From: Pseudomonadota bacterium
Lineage (GTDB): Bacteria; Myxococcota; Myxococcia; Myxococcales; Myxococcaceae
NCBI GenBank assembly: GCA_023426545.1
Contig: JAFAAN010000171.1
Span: forward strand, 186,001-250,000
DNA length: 64,000 nt
Direction of reading: 5' to 3'
This document shows positions 52,936-60,027 of this stretch, piece after piece. The notes beneath the pieces are model-generated. The model ran no database searches. It had not been told where the DNA came from and saw only the letters and a program-made list of their open reading frames with translations. Made by a program: the position numbers and the translations under genes. Every line of letters starts with the position of its first letter. Positions within the stretch are counted from its first letter, which is position 1.

Positions 52936-53466
52936 GTGAGATACGAGTTGCTCCTCCAGACGATGACCCCGGGAACGCCCTACGAGGCGGCGCGGGTGGA
53001 TGCCCTCCTTTCCCAGCGGGGCGTGGCTGTCCGGCCGGACGGCGTGCGGCGGTGGTCCTTCAAGCACGGCGACGTCGAGGTCGGCGAGCTGCGCGAGGGC
53101 GGCCAGGTGGTGGCCACCGAGCTGCGCGTGCCGCTGTCGGACCGGACGGACCTGGTGCGCGAGGTGCTGGCGGAGGCAGCGGCGCTGGCCTCGGAGGCCG
53201 AGGTCCGGCTGGTGGACCCGCAGCTCAGCCGCCAGCTCACCACGCAGGAGGACTCCGGCGTGGTGGAGCAGTACGTCCGGACCGCGCGCTACGCGGGGGA
53301 GGTGGCCGGCATGCCCGAGGCGCTGGGCGCGGGCAGCAGTTCGCTGGAGCCGCAGGGGCCGCGAGGCCTCCAGCTGTCCGGGCGCGTCCTGCTCATCGCC
53401 ATCGGCGTCCTGGTGGTCCTGTACCTGCTGGTGGATTCGCTCGTGTCCCAACTGGGCGGGCGCTGA
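52936..53466 (+). CDS. Tail-anchored protein of unknown function
   Basis: A 176-residue protein with a soluble beta/alpha N-terminal part (about 1-135) and one C-terminal membrane segment (LLIAIGVLVVLYLLVDSLV, about 150-168), the layout of a tail anchor. No known motifs. The GTG at 52936 fits a compact domain (RYELLLQTMTPGTPYEAARV). It is divergent from the methyltransferase gene with only 29 bases between start codons. fxsA follows after 72 bases. Confidence 0.72.
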   Translation: MRYELLLQTMTPGTPYEAARVDALLSQRGVAVRPDGVRRWSFKHGDVEVGELREGGQVVATELRVPLSDRTDLVREVLAEAAALASEAEVRLVDPQLSRQLTTQEDSGVVEQYVRTARYAGEVAGMPEALGAGSSSLEPQGPRGLQLSGRVLLIAIGVLVVLYLLVDSLVSQLGGR

Positions 53467-53538
53467 CGCTCAGGCACACGCCGGACTTGCGCGTCCGGAT
53501 GTCCGGCACGCTCCCCTCCGAAGGGTTACCTTGGGGGC

Positions 53539-54114
53539 GTGTTCAGACTTCTCCTCGTCGCCTGCCTCGTGGTGCCGTTTCTCGAGCTGTATCTGCTCCT
53601 GGCCATCGGCCGGCAGATAGGGCCCCTGCCCACGCTCGCCTGGGTGCTGGTGTCGGGCATGGTGGGCGCGGCGCTGTCCCGCCGGGAGGGGCGGCGGATG
53701 CTGCGCCAATCGCGTGAGGCCATGGCGCGAGGCCAGGTTCCGGAGGAGGGCATCCTCAGTGGCGTGCTGGTGCTGGTGGGCGGCGTGCTGCTCATCATCC
53801 CCGGCGTCATCACGGACGTGGCGGGGCTGTTGCTGCTCCTGCCGCCGGTGCGGCGCCTCATCGCCTCGCGCGTGCGCCGCAACCTTGAGCGCAAGGTGCG
53901 AGAGGGCTCGGTGCACGTCACCACCTTCGGCGGTGGCGCCTTCGGAGGCGGCTTCCATGCGTCGGTGGGCGGGCCCTTCCCCGGAGCCCCCGCGCCGCGC
54001 ACGCCGTACACGCGCGTCATCGAGGAGGACGCCGGCGCTCAGGCCCGGCGGCCGCAGCGGCCGCAGGCGGAGGTGGACGCCGAGTTCACCGAGGAGGAGC
54101 CGGGGCGGAGCTGA
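53539..54114 (+). CDS. fxsA: FxsA family membrane protein
   Basis: A 191-residue protein with the FxsA four-helix layout. Two N-terminal helices (LLLVACLVVPFLELYLLLAI, LAWVLVSGMVGAALS) precede REGRRMLRQSREAMARGQVP. Two more helices (GVLVLVGGVLLIIPGVITDV and LLLLLPPVR) follow. E. coli FxsA is known for suppressing F-plasmid exclusion of phage T7. The cytoplasmic C-terminal tail of 75 residues is Gly/Pro/Arg-rich. The GTG at 53539 matches the conserved N terminus. Confidence 0.87.
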   Translation: MFRLLLVACLVVPFLELYLLLAIGRQIGPLPTLAWVLVSGMVGAALSRREGRRMLRQSREAMARGQVPEEGILSGVLVLVGGVLLIIPGVITDVAGLLLLLPPVRRLIASRVRRNLERKVREGSVHVTTFGGGAFGGGFHASVGGPFPGAPAPRTPYTRVIEEDAGAQARRPQRPQAEVDAEFTEEEPGRS

Positions 54115-54129
54115 CGCCCCGGCCGTGCG

Positions 54130-55230
54130 TCAGCCGCCCCGCGAGCCCAGGGTGCCGACGCTGGCCTCCAGGGTGGTGGAGCCCGTGCGCCACGGCCTCG
54201 CCTGGTCCCTCAGCCAGCTGCCGATACGCGCCACCAGCGCGCAGGTCAGCAGCAGGGCCACGCCGATGCCCAGCGCCGTCGGCAGGCCCAACGTGGGCCC
54301 CACGCGGCTGGACAGGCCCGAGTAGCTGGCCCAGCCGTACACCACCGGCAGGTGCAGCACGTAGATCCACAGCGACAGGCGCCCCAGGGGGGCCAGCAGC
54401 CCGCTCACGCGGCGGGGCAGCAGGTTGACGAGCCCCAGCACCAGCAGGCCCTGGCCCACGCGGTAGGCCACGAGCCAGGCGCTGGAGGGGCCCCAGTCGG
54501 CCGTCTGCCCGAGCATGACCCAGATGAGCCCACCTCCGACCAGCACCAGCGCCAGCCCCTGTGTCCAGCCGGGGCGCAGCACGTTGAGCATGTGCGCGGC
54601 GAGGGCGCCCGCGAAGAAGTAGCTGGCCCAGGGGAAGAAGGGGAAACGGCTGGCGCCGCCGCTGCCGATGAACTGCATCAGGGGGCCGGGCAGTCCTTCT
54701 CCCAGCGTCCACATCGTGGTGGACGCCAGCGGCAGCCCCACCGCCAGCGTCACCAGCACCACCGTGCGGCCCCAGCGGGCCGGGGCGATGGCCAGCAGCG
54801 TGGCGCCGACGAGGAGGGCGAAGCCGATGCACTGAAGCGCATCGAAGGTGAACACCTTCGTGAGCATCTTCTCGGTCCAGCCCATGTGGCGCACCCCCGC
54901 CCAGCCGGGCCAGTGCACGAGGTAGCCGAGGAAGATGAGCAGCAACGCGCGGCGCACCCGGCGTCCGTAGGTGTCTCTTGCGGCCGTGGGCCGGGAGCCC
55001 AGCGCCGCCACCACGGCCCAGCCGCTCACCAGCAGGAACAGGGGCGCGGTGATGCCGCGGAACGTCCAGTACGTCTGCACCCAGGGATGCGCGCGCACCT
55101 CCGGCGCCAGCAACGCGTCCAGGGTGTGGCCCAGGACCATCGCCAGCACGGCGAGCCCGCGCGCGCCGTCGAGACCCGGATGCCGGGTTTCCCGCTTCTG
55201 GAAGGTAAAGGTCGGGCCGAGTTGACTCAC
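54130..55230 (-). CDS. HGSNAT/DUF1624-like membrane acyltransferase
   Basis: A 366-residue polytopic protein with about ten helices. RHPGLDGARGLAVLAMVLGHTLDALL contains the conserved RxxxDxxRGLA motif and the helix-1 His of the heparan-alpha-glucosaminide acetyltransferase/DUF1624-type group. RVRRALLLIFLGYLVHW and LGRLSLWIYVLHLPVVYG also fit. It may transfer acetyl groups to surface sugars. GTG at 55230 was chosen for GGAG five bases upstream. The ATG at 55278 would add 16 residues without such a site. It converges with fxsA. Confidence 0.8.
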   Translation of the reverse strand: MSQLGPTFTFQKRETRHPGLDGARGLAVLAMVLGHTLDALLAPEVRAHPWVQTYWTFRGITAPLFLLVSGWAVVAALGSRPTAARDTYGRRVRRALLLIFLGYLVHWPGWAGVRHMGWTEKMLTKVFTFDALQCIGFALLVGATLLAIAPARWGRTVVLVTLAVGLPLASTTMWTLGEGLPGPLMQFIGSGGASRFPFFPWASYFFAGALAAHMLNVLRPGWTQGLALVLVGGGLIWVMLGQTADWGPSSAWLVAYRVGQGLLVLGLVNLLPRRVSGLLAPLGRLSLWIYVLHLPVVYGWASYSGLSSRVGPTLGLPTALGIGVALLLTCALVARIGSWLRDQARPWRTGSTTLEASVGTLGSRGG

Positions 55231-55348
55231 GAGGTCTCCAGCATAGGCCGTGACTCGGGCCGCGTCTCGAAAACGCATGCCCTGGCCGACCGCGCTTCAC
55301 GGGGAGACCGGGGGCCCGGACGGGCCGCATGGTGCTACAGGAAGGGAC

Positions 55349-55975
55349 ATGCGCCTGCCTGGATACCTACCGCTCGGCCTGTTGCTCGTCTCATGCATCG
55401 CCCCTGGGGCGCGCGCCGCGTCGGGGGATGACTGGCTGGGGCCGGACAAGCCCAAACACTTCGCCGCGTGTTTCACGCTCGCCAGCGCGGGGTACGCGGG
55501 GGGCGCGCTCTTCTTCGACGAGCCCTCCACGCGCTGGCTCACCGGCGCGGGACTCGCGATGGGCGTGGGCGTGGGCAAGGAGCTCTACGATTGGGGCCGA
55601 GGTACCACGTTTTCGATGAAGGACCTGGCGTGGGACGCGGTGGGCACGGCGTCCGGGCTCGCGGTGGCGTACCTGGTGGACCGGCTCGTATTCCGCCGCG
55701 AGGCATCGCCGGACGTGGCGCGGCGCGGCTCGCGGCTCCGCGACCCCGTGGCGCTCCGCTTCGAGGGGCCCGGGGGCGTCGCCGTCCGGGGGGACCTCAC
55801 CACGCACCGGGCGCTCGGCGGGCCGCACCTCTTCCTCGCGTCGCAGCCCCGGGGCCCGCATCACCAGGACGCCGCCCTGACCGCCGCCCGGCATGGCGAC
55901 ACCCCGCTGGCCGAGCCCGGCGCCTCTCCCGTCCTGCCGACTGGCGCACGCGGCGCGCCTGGTACCCGGAGGTAG
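55349..55975 (+). CDS. YfiM-like (DUF2279) exported protein
   Basis: A 208-residue protein. The signal peptide is LPLGLLLVSCIAPGARA; LLVSC resembles a lipobox, but the +1 context is unclear. DKPKHFAACFTLASAGYAGG and the GKELYDWGRGTTFSMKDLAWDAVG segment are typical of YfiM/DUF2279 proteins, which sit in the envelope. Two hydrophobic helices follow (AGLAMGVGVGKEL, TASGLAVAYLVDRLV). The last 60 residues are Pro/Arg-rich and not part of the domain. ATG at 55349 has GAAGGG upstream. Confidence 0.75.
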   Translation: MRLPGYLPLGLLLVSCIAPGARAASGDDWLGPDKPKHFAACFTLASAGYAGGALFFDEPSTRWLTGAGLAMGVGVGKELYDWGRGTTFSMKDLAWDAVGTASGLAVAYLVDRLVFRREASPDVARRGSRLRDPVALRFEGPGGVAVRGDLTTHRALGGPHLFLASQPRGPHHQDAALTAARHGDTPLAEPGASPVLPTGARGAPGTRR

Positions 55976-56153
55976 CGCACTGTCGACCAGCGCGCAGGCG
56001 CTGCCAGCGGCCGGGGGCCCTCAGGGCGGGAGGGGACCCTGGCGCCTGATAGGAGCGGAAAGCAGGCGTGCGAGGCCGCCAGGACGCGGCGTTCCACCCG
56101 GGCCGCTTGCTGGTAGGTTGCGCCGCGCTATCGAAGCAGCCGTGGAGGGCTCC

Positions 56154-57260
56154 ATGTTCCAGAACCGGTGGGTTTCGTTGCTGTCGCTGTCCGCCCTGGG
56201 CGTGGGTGCGCTCGTGGGATGCGAGCGGACGCCGCCCCCTGCCGCGCCCATGGTGGCGCCGGAGGCGGAGAAGCTGCCCGCGCCCAAGCCCATGACGCCC
56301 GAGCAGCTGTCGCACTTCTTCAAGCCCCTGCCGCAGCGCAAGGACGCGCCGCCCCCGCCCGAGGATACCGAGGCGCAGGTGGCGCTGGGGCGGATGCTCT
56401 ACTTCGAGCCACGCCTGTCGAAGAACCACGACGTGTCCTGCAACACCTGCCACGGCCTGACGACCTTCGGCGTGGACAACAAGGCGCTGTCGGACGGGCA
56501 CAAGGGGCTGAAGGGCTCGCGCAACTCGCCCACCGTGTACAACGCGGCGGGCCACATCGCGCAGTTCTGGGACGGGCGCGCGGACACGCTGGAGGCGCAG
56601 GCCACGGGGCCCATCCTCAATCCGGTGGAGATGGCCATGCCGGGCGAGCAGCGCGTGGTGGCCACGCTGACCTCCATCCCGGAGTACACCCGGCGCTTCC
56701 GCGAGGCCTTCCCTGGCGAGAAGAAGCCGGTGACGATGGCCAACGCCGCGCGCGCCATCGCGGCCTTCGAGCGCAAGCTCGTCACCACCTCGCGCTTCGA
56801 CGCCTTCCTGACCGGAGCGCACGACGCGCTCACCGAGCAGGAGCAGCGCGGCCTCCAGCTCTTCGTCACCACCGGCTGCACCACGTGCCACAACGGGCCC
56901 GCTGTGGGCGGCACCTCCTTCCAGAAGCTGGGCCTCATCGAGGACTACCCGGGGCTGAAGGACGCCGGCCGCTTCGACGCCACGCAGAACGAGGAGGACC
57001 GGGGCAAGTTCCGCGTGCCCACGCTCCTCAACGTGGAGAAGACGGGGCCCTACCTGCACGACGGCAGCGTGGTGGAACTGCCGGCGATGGTGCGGCTGAT
57101 GGCGAAGCACCAGCTGGCGCGCACCCTGACGGACGCCGAGGTGGACGACCTGGTCGCCTTCCTCAAGAGCCTCACGGGCGAGCTGCCCCCGGCCGACCTC
57201 ATCTCCCCGCCGGAGCTGCCCCCCAGCACCGCGAAGACGCCCAAGCCGGACCCGTCTTGA
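56154..57260 (+). CDS. Di-haem cytochrome c peroxidase family lipoprotein
   Basis: A 368-residue protein of the CcpA/MauG family, which reduces hydrogen peroxide or oxidises a partner through two c-type haems. The lipobox region is ALGVGALVGC. Haem sites are CNTCH at about residue 100 and CTTCH at about 243. FFEPRLSKNH-like text (YFEPRLSKNHDVSC), GQFWDGRA-like text (AQFWDGRADTLE) and NPVEMAMP match the family. A 40-residue Pro-rich linker follows the lipid anchor. GGAGGG precedes the ATG. The 178-base gap upstream holds no other gene that I can support. Confidence 0.9.
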   Translation: MFQNRWVSLLSLSALGVGALVGCERTPPPAAPMVAPEAEKLPAPKPMTPEQLSHFFKPLPQRKDAPPPPEDTEAQVALGRMLYFEPRLSKNHDVSCNTCHGLTTFGVDNKALSDGHKGLKGSRNSPTVYNAAGHIAQFWDGRADTLEAQATGPILNPVEMAMPGEQRVVATLTSIPEYTRRFREAFPGEKKPVTMANAARAIAAFERKLVTTSRFDAFLTGAHDALTEQEQRGLQLFVTTGCTTCHNGPAVGGTSFQKLGLIEDYPGLKDAGRFDATQNEEDRGKFRVPTLLNVEKTGPYLHDGSVVELPAMVRLMAKHQLARTLTDAEVDDLVAFLKSLTGELPPADLISPPELPPSTAKTPKPDPS

Positions 57261-57300
57261 GGCGTGCGCGGCGCCCCGCGCGTTGCTAAGCAGCGGGGCC

Positions 57301-57699
57301 ATGGACCGAATGCTCTTCTACGCCCACTCCGGGCTCCGCTATCTGGTGCTGCTGGCCGGCGTGCTGGCCCTCGCGTACTTCGCCTACGGGCTCGCTACCC
57401 GGAAGCCCTTCGACAAGCTGGGGCGCATTCTGGGCTCCGCCTACTCCGGCCTGCTCCAGCTCCAGGTGCTGCTGGGCGTCGGCGTGCTGGTGACGCGCTT
57501 CTACTACCCCGCGCTCATCGGCCACGTCGTGATGATGGTGCTCGCCGTCGGCGCCGCGCAGGCGACGCTGTCCATCAACCGCCGCAAGCCGCAGCCCGCC
57601 TTCGTGCTGCCGCTGGTGGGCGTGGTGGTGTCCATGGTCTTCATCATCGGCGGCATCATGGCCATTGGCCGGGGCATCTTCACCAGCACGGCGATGTGA
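57301..57699 (+). CDS. Small four-helix membrane protein of unknown function
   Basis: A 132-residue protein with four hydrophobic segments: residues about 9-28 (GLRYLVLLAGVLALAYFAYG), 45-65, 70-90 and 100-125. His8 (YAHSG) and His76 (LIGHVVMM) could bind a cofactor such as haem, but this is speculation. The ATG at 57301 fits the first helix. The gene sits 40 bases after the peroxidase gene and may share its transcript. Confidence 0.72.
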   Translation: MDRMLFYAHSGLRYLVLLAGVLALAYFAYGLATRKPFDKLGRILGSAYSGLLQLQVLLGVGVLVTRFYYPALIGHVVMMVLAVGAAQATLSINRRKPQPAFVLPLVGVVVSMVFIIGGIMAIGRGIFTSTAM

Positions 57700-57732
57700 G
57701 CCCCGAGGCCCGGCGGGCGCAGCTCACCGGGT

Positions 57733-57774
57733 AAATGCTGCGCTGAATCATGGCGCGCGGCGCAAATGCTGCGC
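57733..57774. promoter_or_regulatory. Direct repeats upstream of the respiratory operon promoter
   Basis: AAATGCTGCGC occurs at 57733-57743 and 57764-57774, 31 bases apart, about three helical turns. The second copy is part of a dyad, GCGCA-N5-TGCGC. They lie 55-100 bases before the sigma-54-like promoter at 57829, a usual place for an enhancer-binding protein. Confidence 0.35.
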
Positions 57775-57828
57775 GCTTTCCGGCCCACGCCCACGCATGA
57801 CCGCCTGGGTATGGGCCGTTCGTCATTC

Positions 57829-57844
57829 TGGCCTTCGCATTGCA
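57829..57844 (+). promoter_or_regulatory. Candidate sigma-54 promoter of the alternative complex III operon
   Basis: TGGCCT-N5-TTGCA has a perfect -12 box and correct GG-to-GC spacing. The predicted start near 57856 leaves a leader of about 50 bases that contains the hairpin at 57860-57878. Confidence 0.5.
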
Positions 57845-57859
57845 ATTCGTGTCGAGCGT

Positions 57860-57878
57860 GCCGGGCAGTGAGCCCGGC
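57860..57878 (+). other. Leader hairpin of the respiratory operon
   Basis: GCCGGGC and GCCCGGC form a 7-base-pair stem with an AGTGA loop, at the very 5' end of the predicted transcript. No T-run follows. It may stabilise the mRNA or shape access to the GAGGAGGGG ribosome site just downstream. Confidence 0.4.
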
Positions 57879-57904
57879 CTCCCTTCGAGGAGGGGCACGC
57901 GGCG

Positions 57905-58747
57905 ATGCGGACATACGCCCAGGAAGGACGACCGCGCGGGGCGCGGGGGCTCGTCCCCGTCATTCAGCTGCTGGCCGTGCTGGCGGCACCGGCGGTGGGA
58001 GCACAGGGCGCCACCCAGGGCGCGACGCTCTTCACGCAGCGCTGCGCCACCTGCCACACGGTGGGCGAGGGCGACCGCGTGGGGCCGGACCTGCACGGGG
58101 TGCTGGAGCGGCGCGAGGAGGCGTGGGTCACGCGCTTCATCACCAGCCCGGGCGCGGTCATCGACGAGGGCGACCCGGTGGCCACCGCGCTGCTGGAGCA
58201 GTTCAACGGCATCCGCATGCCGGACCAGCAGCTCACGCCGGAGGAGCGCACCGCCCTCTACGCCTTCTTCCGCGACTGCACGCAGAAGGGGAAGGGGGCC
58301 TGCAAGCCGTCGCCGGCGGCGAAGATGGGGACGGACGCGACGCCGGAGGAGATTGCCCGGGGCCGCCGTCTCTTCGAGGGCACCGAGCCCCTGGCGAAGG
58401 GGGGCCCCGCCTGCTTCGGTTGCCATGACGTGCGCGGCGTGGGCGTGGCCGGCGGCGGCACGCTGGGGCCCAACCTCACCTTCGCCTTCGCGCGAATGGG
58501 CGAGCGGGGCATGCGGCCCGCGCTGGCGAAGCTGGACACGCCGATGATGGGCCCGCTGTACGTGAAGGCGCCGCTCGAGGAAGAGGAGCAGTACGCCCTC
58601 AAGGCCTTCTTCGCGGACGCGTCGCGCGACGGCAGCAGGCCCCGCCCGGACCGGGACTTCTTCTACCTGGGGCTCGTCGGGACGCTGGCGGTGCTCGGGT
58701 TCATGGGCGTCGCCTTCGGCGCGACGGCCAAGCGAGGTCAGCCGTGA
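57905..58747 (+). CDS. Di-haem cytochrome c (NarC-like) with C-terminal membrane anchor
   Basis: A 280-residue protein with an N-terminal hydrophobic signal (about 14-33), haem 1 at CATCH (C47-H51), haem 2 at CFGCH (from C170), and a C-terminal membrane helix (FFYLGLVGTLAVLGFMGVAFG). The two-domain, anchored layout resembles NarC of the Thermus nar operon, which works with NarI. It likely carries electrons at the outer face of the inner membrane. The stop overlaps the GTG of the next gene. It is the first gene of the complex III operon, under a sigma-54-like promoter. Confidence 0.82.
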   Translation: MRTYAQEGRPRGARGLVPVIQLLAVLAAPAVGAQGATQGATLFTQRCATCHTVGEGDRVGPDLHGVLERREEAWVTRFITSPGAVIDEGDPVATALLEQFNGIRMPDQQLTPEERTALYAFFRDCTQKGKGACKPSPAAKMGTDATPEEIARGRRLFEGTEPLAKGGPACFGCHDVRGVGVAGGGTLGPNLTFAFARMGERGMRPALAKLDTPMMGPLYVKAPLEEEEQYALKAFFADASRDGSRPRPDRDFFYLGLVGTLAVLGFMGVAFGATAKRGQP

Positions 58748-59355
58748 GTGATGCCCTCTTCTCCGCCATCCCCTATGTGGCGGCGGGCGCGGCCGTGGCC
58801 GGCGTGGCGCGCCGGCTGATGTCGAGAGCGCCCGCGCCCACCGCCGGGACGCCCTGGACGCCCTCGGGGCGGGCCGTGCTCGCGGGGGGCGCCATCGTCG
58901 CGCTCAACCACGCGCTGGGGCTGCTGGCGCCCCGGGTGATGCAGGCCTTCAACGCGTCGCCGGGGCGGCTGTTCACGCTGGAGGCGGTGAGCCTCATCGG
59001 CGGGTTGCTGCTCGCGTGGGGGCTCGCGGGCCTCACGCTGCGGCGCGCACGGGACGGCCAGTGGGGCTCGGCCGCGCTGCTGGGGCTGGTGCTCACGCAG
59101 GCGCTCTCCGGCCTCTACCTGGCGGTGGCGCTGCGCTGGGGCTCGGCCTGGTACGTCCACGTGGTGGTGCCGTACCTGCGCTCGGTGCTCGTCTTCCAGC
59201 CGGACGCGGCGCTCCTGGCGCAGGCGCCCTTCGTCGTCCAGCTCCACACCCTCTCCGGGATGGTGGTGCTGGCGCTGGCTCCCTTCATCCGCGCGCGGTC
59301 CGTGCCCGCCGCCGCGCCCCTGCTCGTCACGCCCCGGGAGGAGACCGCCGGCTGA
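58744..59355 (+). CDS. NarI-like membrane subunit (putative b-type cytochrome)
   Basis: A 203-residue membrane protein with five predicted helices. The end, VVQLHTLSGMVVLALAPFIRA, resembles the NarI gamma-subunit segment that ends in LFPFTR. Histidines in or near helices are His56, His139 and His168 only; classical NarI uses four for two b haems. GTG at 58744 overlaps the upstream stop (GTGA), so it is coupled to the di-haem cytochrome. A quinol-oxidising pair is inferred. Confidence 0.6.
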   Translation: MSDALFSAIPYVAAGAAVAGVARRLMSRAPAPTAGTPWTPSGRAVLAGGAIVALNHALGLLAPRVMQAFNASPGRLFTLEAVSLIGGLLLAWGLAGLTLRRARDGQWGSAALLGLVLTQALSGLYLAVALRWGSAWYVHVVVPYLRSVLVFQPDAALLAQAPFVVQLHTLSGMVVLALAPFIRARSVPAAAPLLVTPREETAG

Positions 59356-59373
59356 AGCGGTGGTGCACCCGTC

Positions 59374-60015
59374 ATGAAAGACGCTTCGACTCGCATTCCG
59401 CGTCACGTCCTCGCCGCTGGCTGGCTGGGCTCGCTGGCCGCGCTCTCCCTGGCGGGGTGCAGCGGTCCGGTGAACAACCAGCAGGGCTACATGCCCGAGC
59501 AGCCCGTGGCCTTCTCGCACGCCGTCCACGCCGGCCAGTACGGCCTGGACTGTCAGTACTGCCACGTGGGCGCGGAGAAGAGCCGCCACGCGGGCGTGCC
59601 GCCCACCAGCGTGTGCATGAACTGCCACACGCAGGTGAAGACGGACTCGCCTGAAATCCAGAAGGTCGCCGCCGCGGTGGCGGAGAACAAGCCGCTCGCG
59701 TGGGTGCGCATCCACCGGCTGCCGGACCACGCGTACTTCAACCACGCCAGCCACGTGGGCGCGGGCCTGGAGTGCCAGACGTGCCACGGGCCCGTGCAGG
59801 AGATGGTGCGCGTGGAGCAGAAGGAGCCCATGACGATGGGCTGGTGCCTGGACTGCCACCGCGACACGGCGGCGAAGCAGGTGTCGGCCCCGAAGCCGTC
59901 CGCGCCTCGCGCGGGTGAGCTGCTGGCCCTGTCCTCCGGCGCTCCTGCCCCCGAGCCGCTGAAGGCCCCCCGCGTCCTGCAGCCCCCCACGGACTGCTCG
60001 AGCTGCCACCGCTGA
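59374..60015 (+). CDS. actA: ActA, penta-haem cytochrome c of alternative complex III
   Basis: A 213-residue lipoprotein with lipobox LSLAGC (Cys29) and five CxxCH sites starting at C60, C81, C134, C158 and C208, the haem count of ActA in characterised alternative complex III. HVGAEKSRHAGVP and SHVGAGLECQTCHGP hold extra histidines that can be axial ligands. It would sit on the periplasmic side and pass electrons from ActB. The last haem site lies at the very C terminus (CSSCHR). The ATG at 59374 follows the NarI-like gene by 18 bases. Confidence 0.9.
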   Translation: MKDASTRIPRHVLAAGWLGSLAALSLAGCSGPVNNQQGYMPEQPVAFSHAVHAGQYGLDCQYCHVGAEKSRHAGVPPTSVCMNCHTQVKTDSPEIQKVAAAVAENKPLAWVRIHRLPDHAYFNHASHVGAGLECQTCHGPVQEMVRVEQKEPMTMGWCLDCHRDTAAKQVSAPKPSAPRAGELLALSSGAPAPEPLKAPRVLQPPTDCSSCHR

Positions 60016-60027
60016 GGAGTCCCACCC

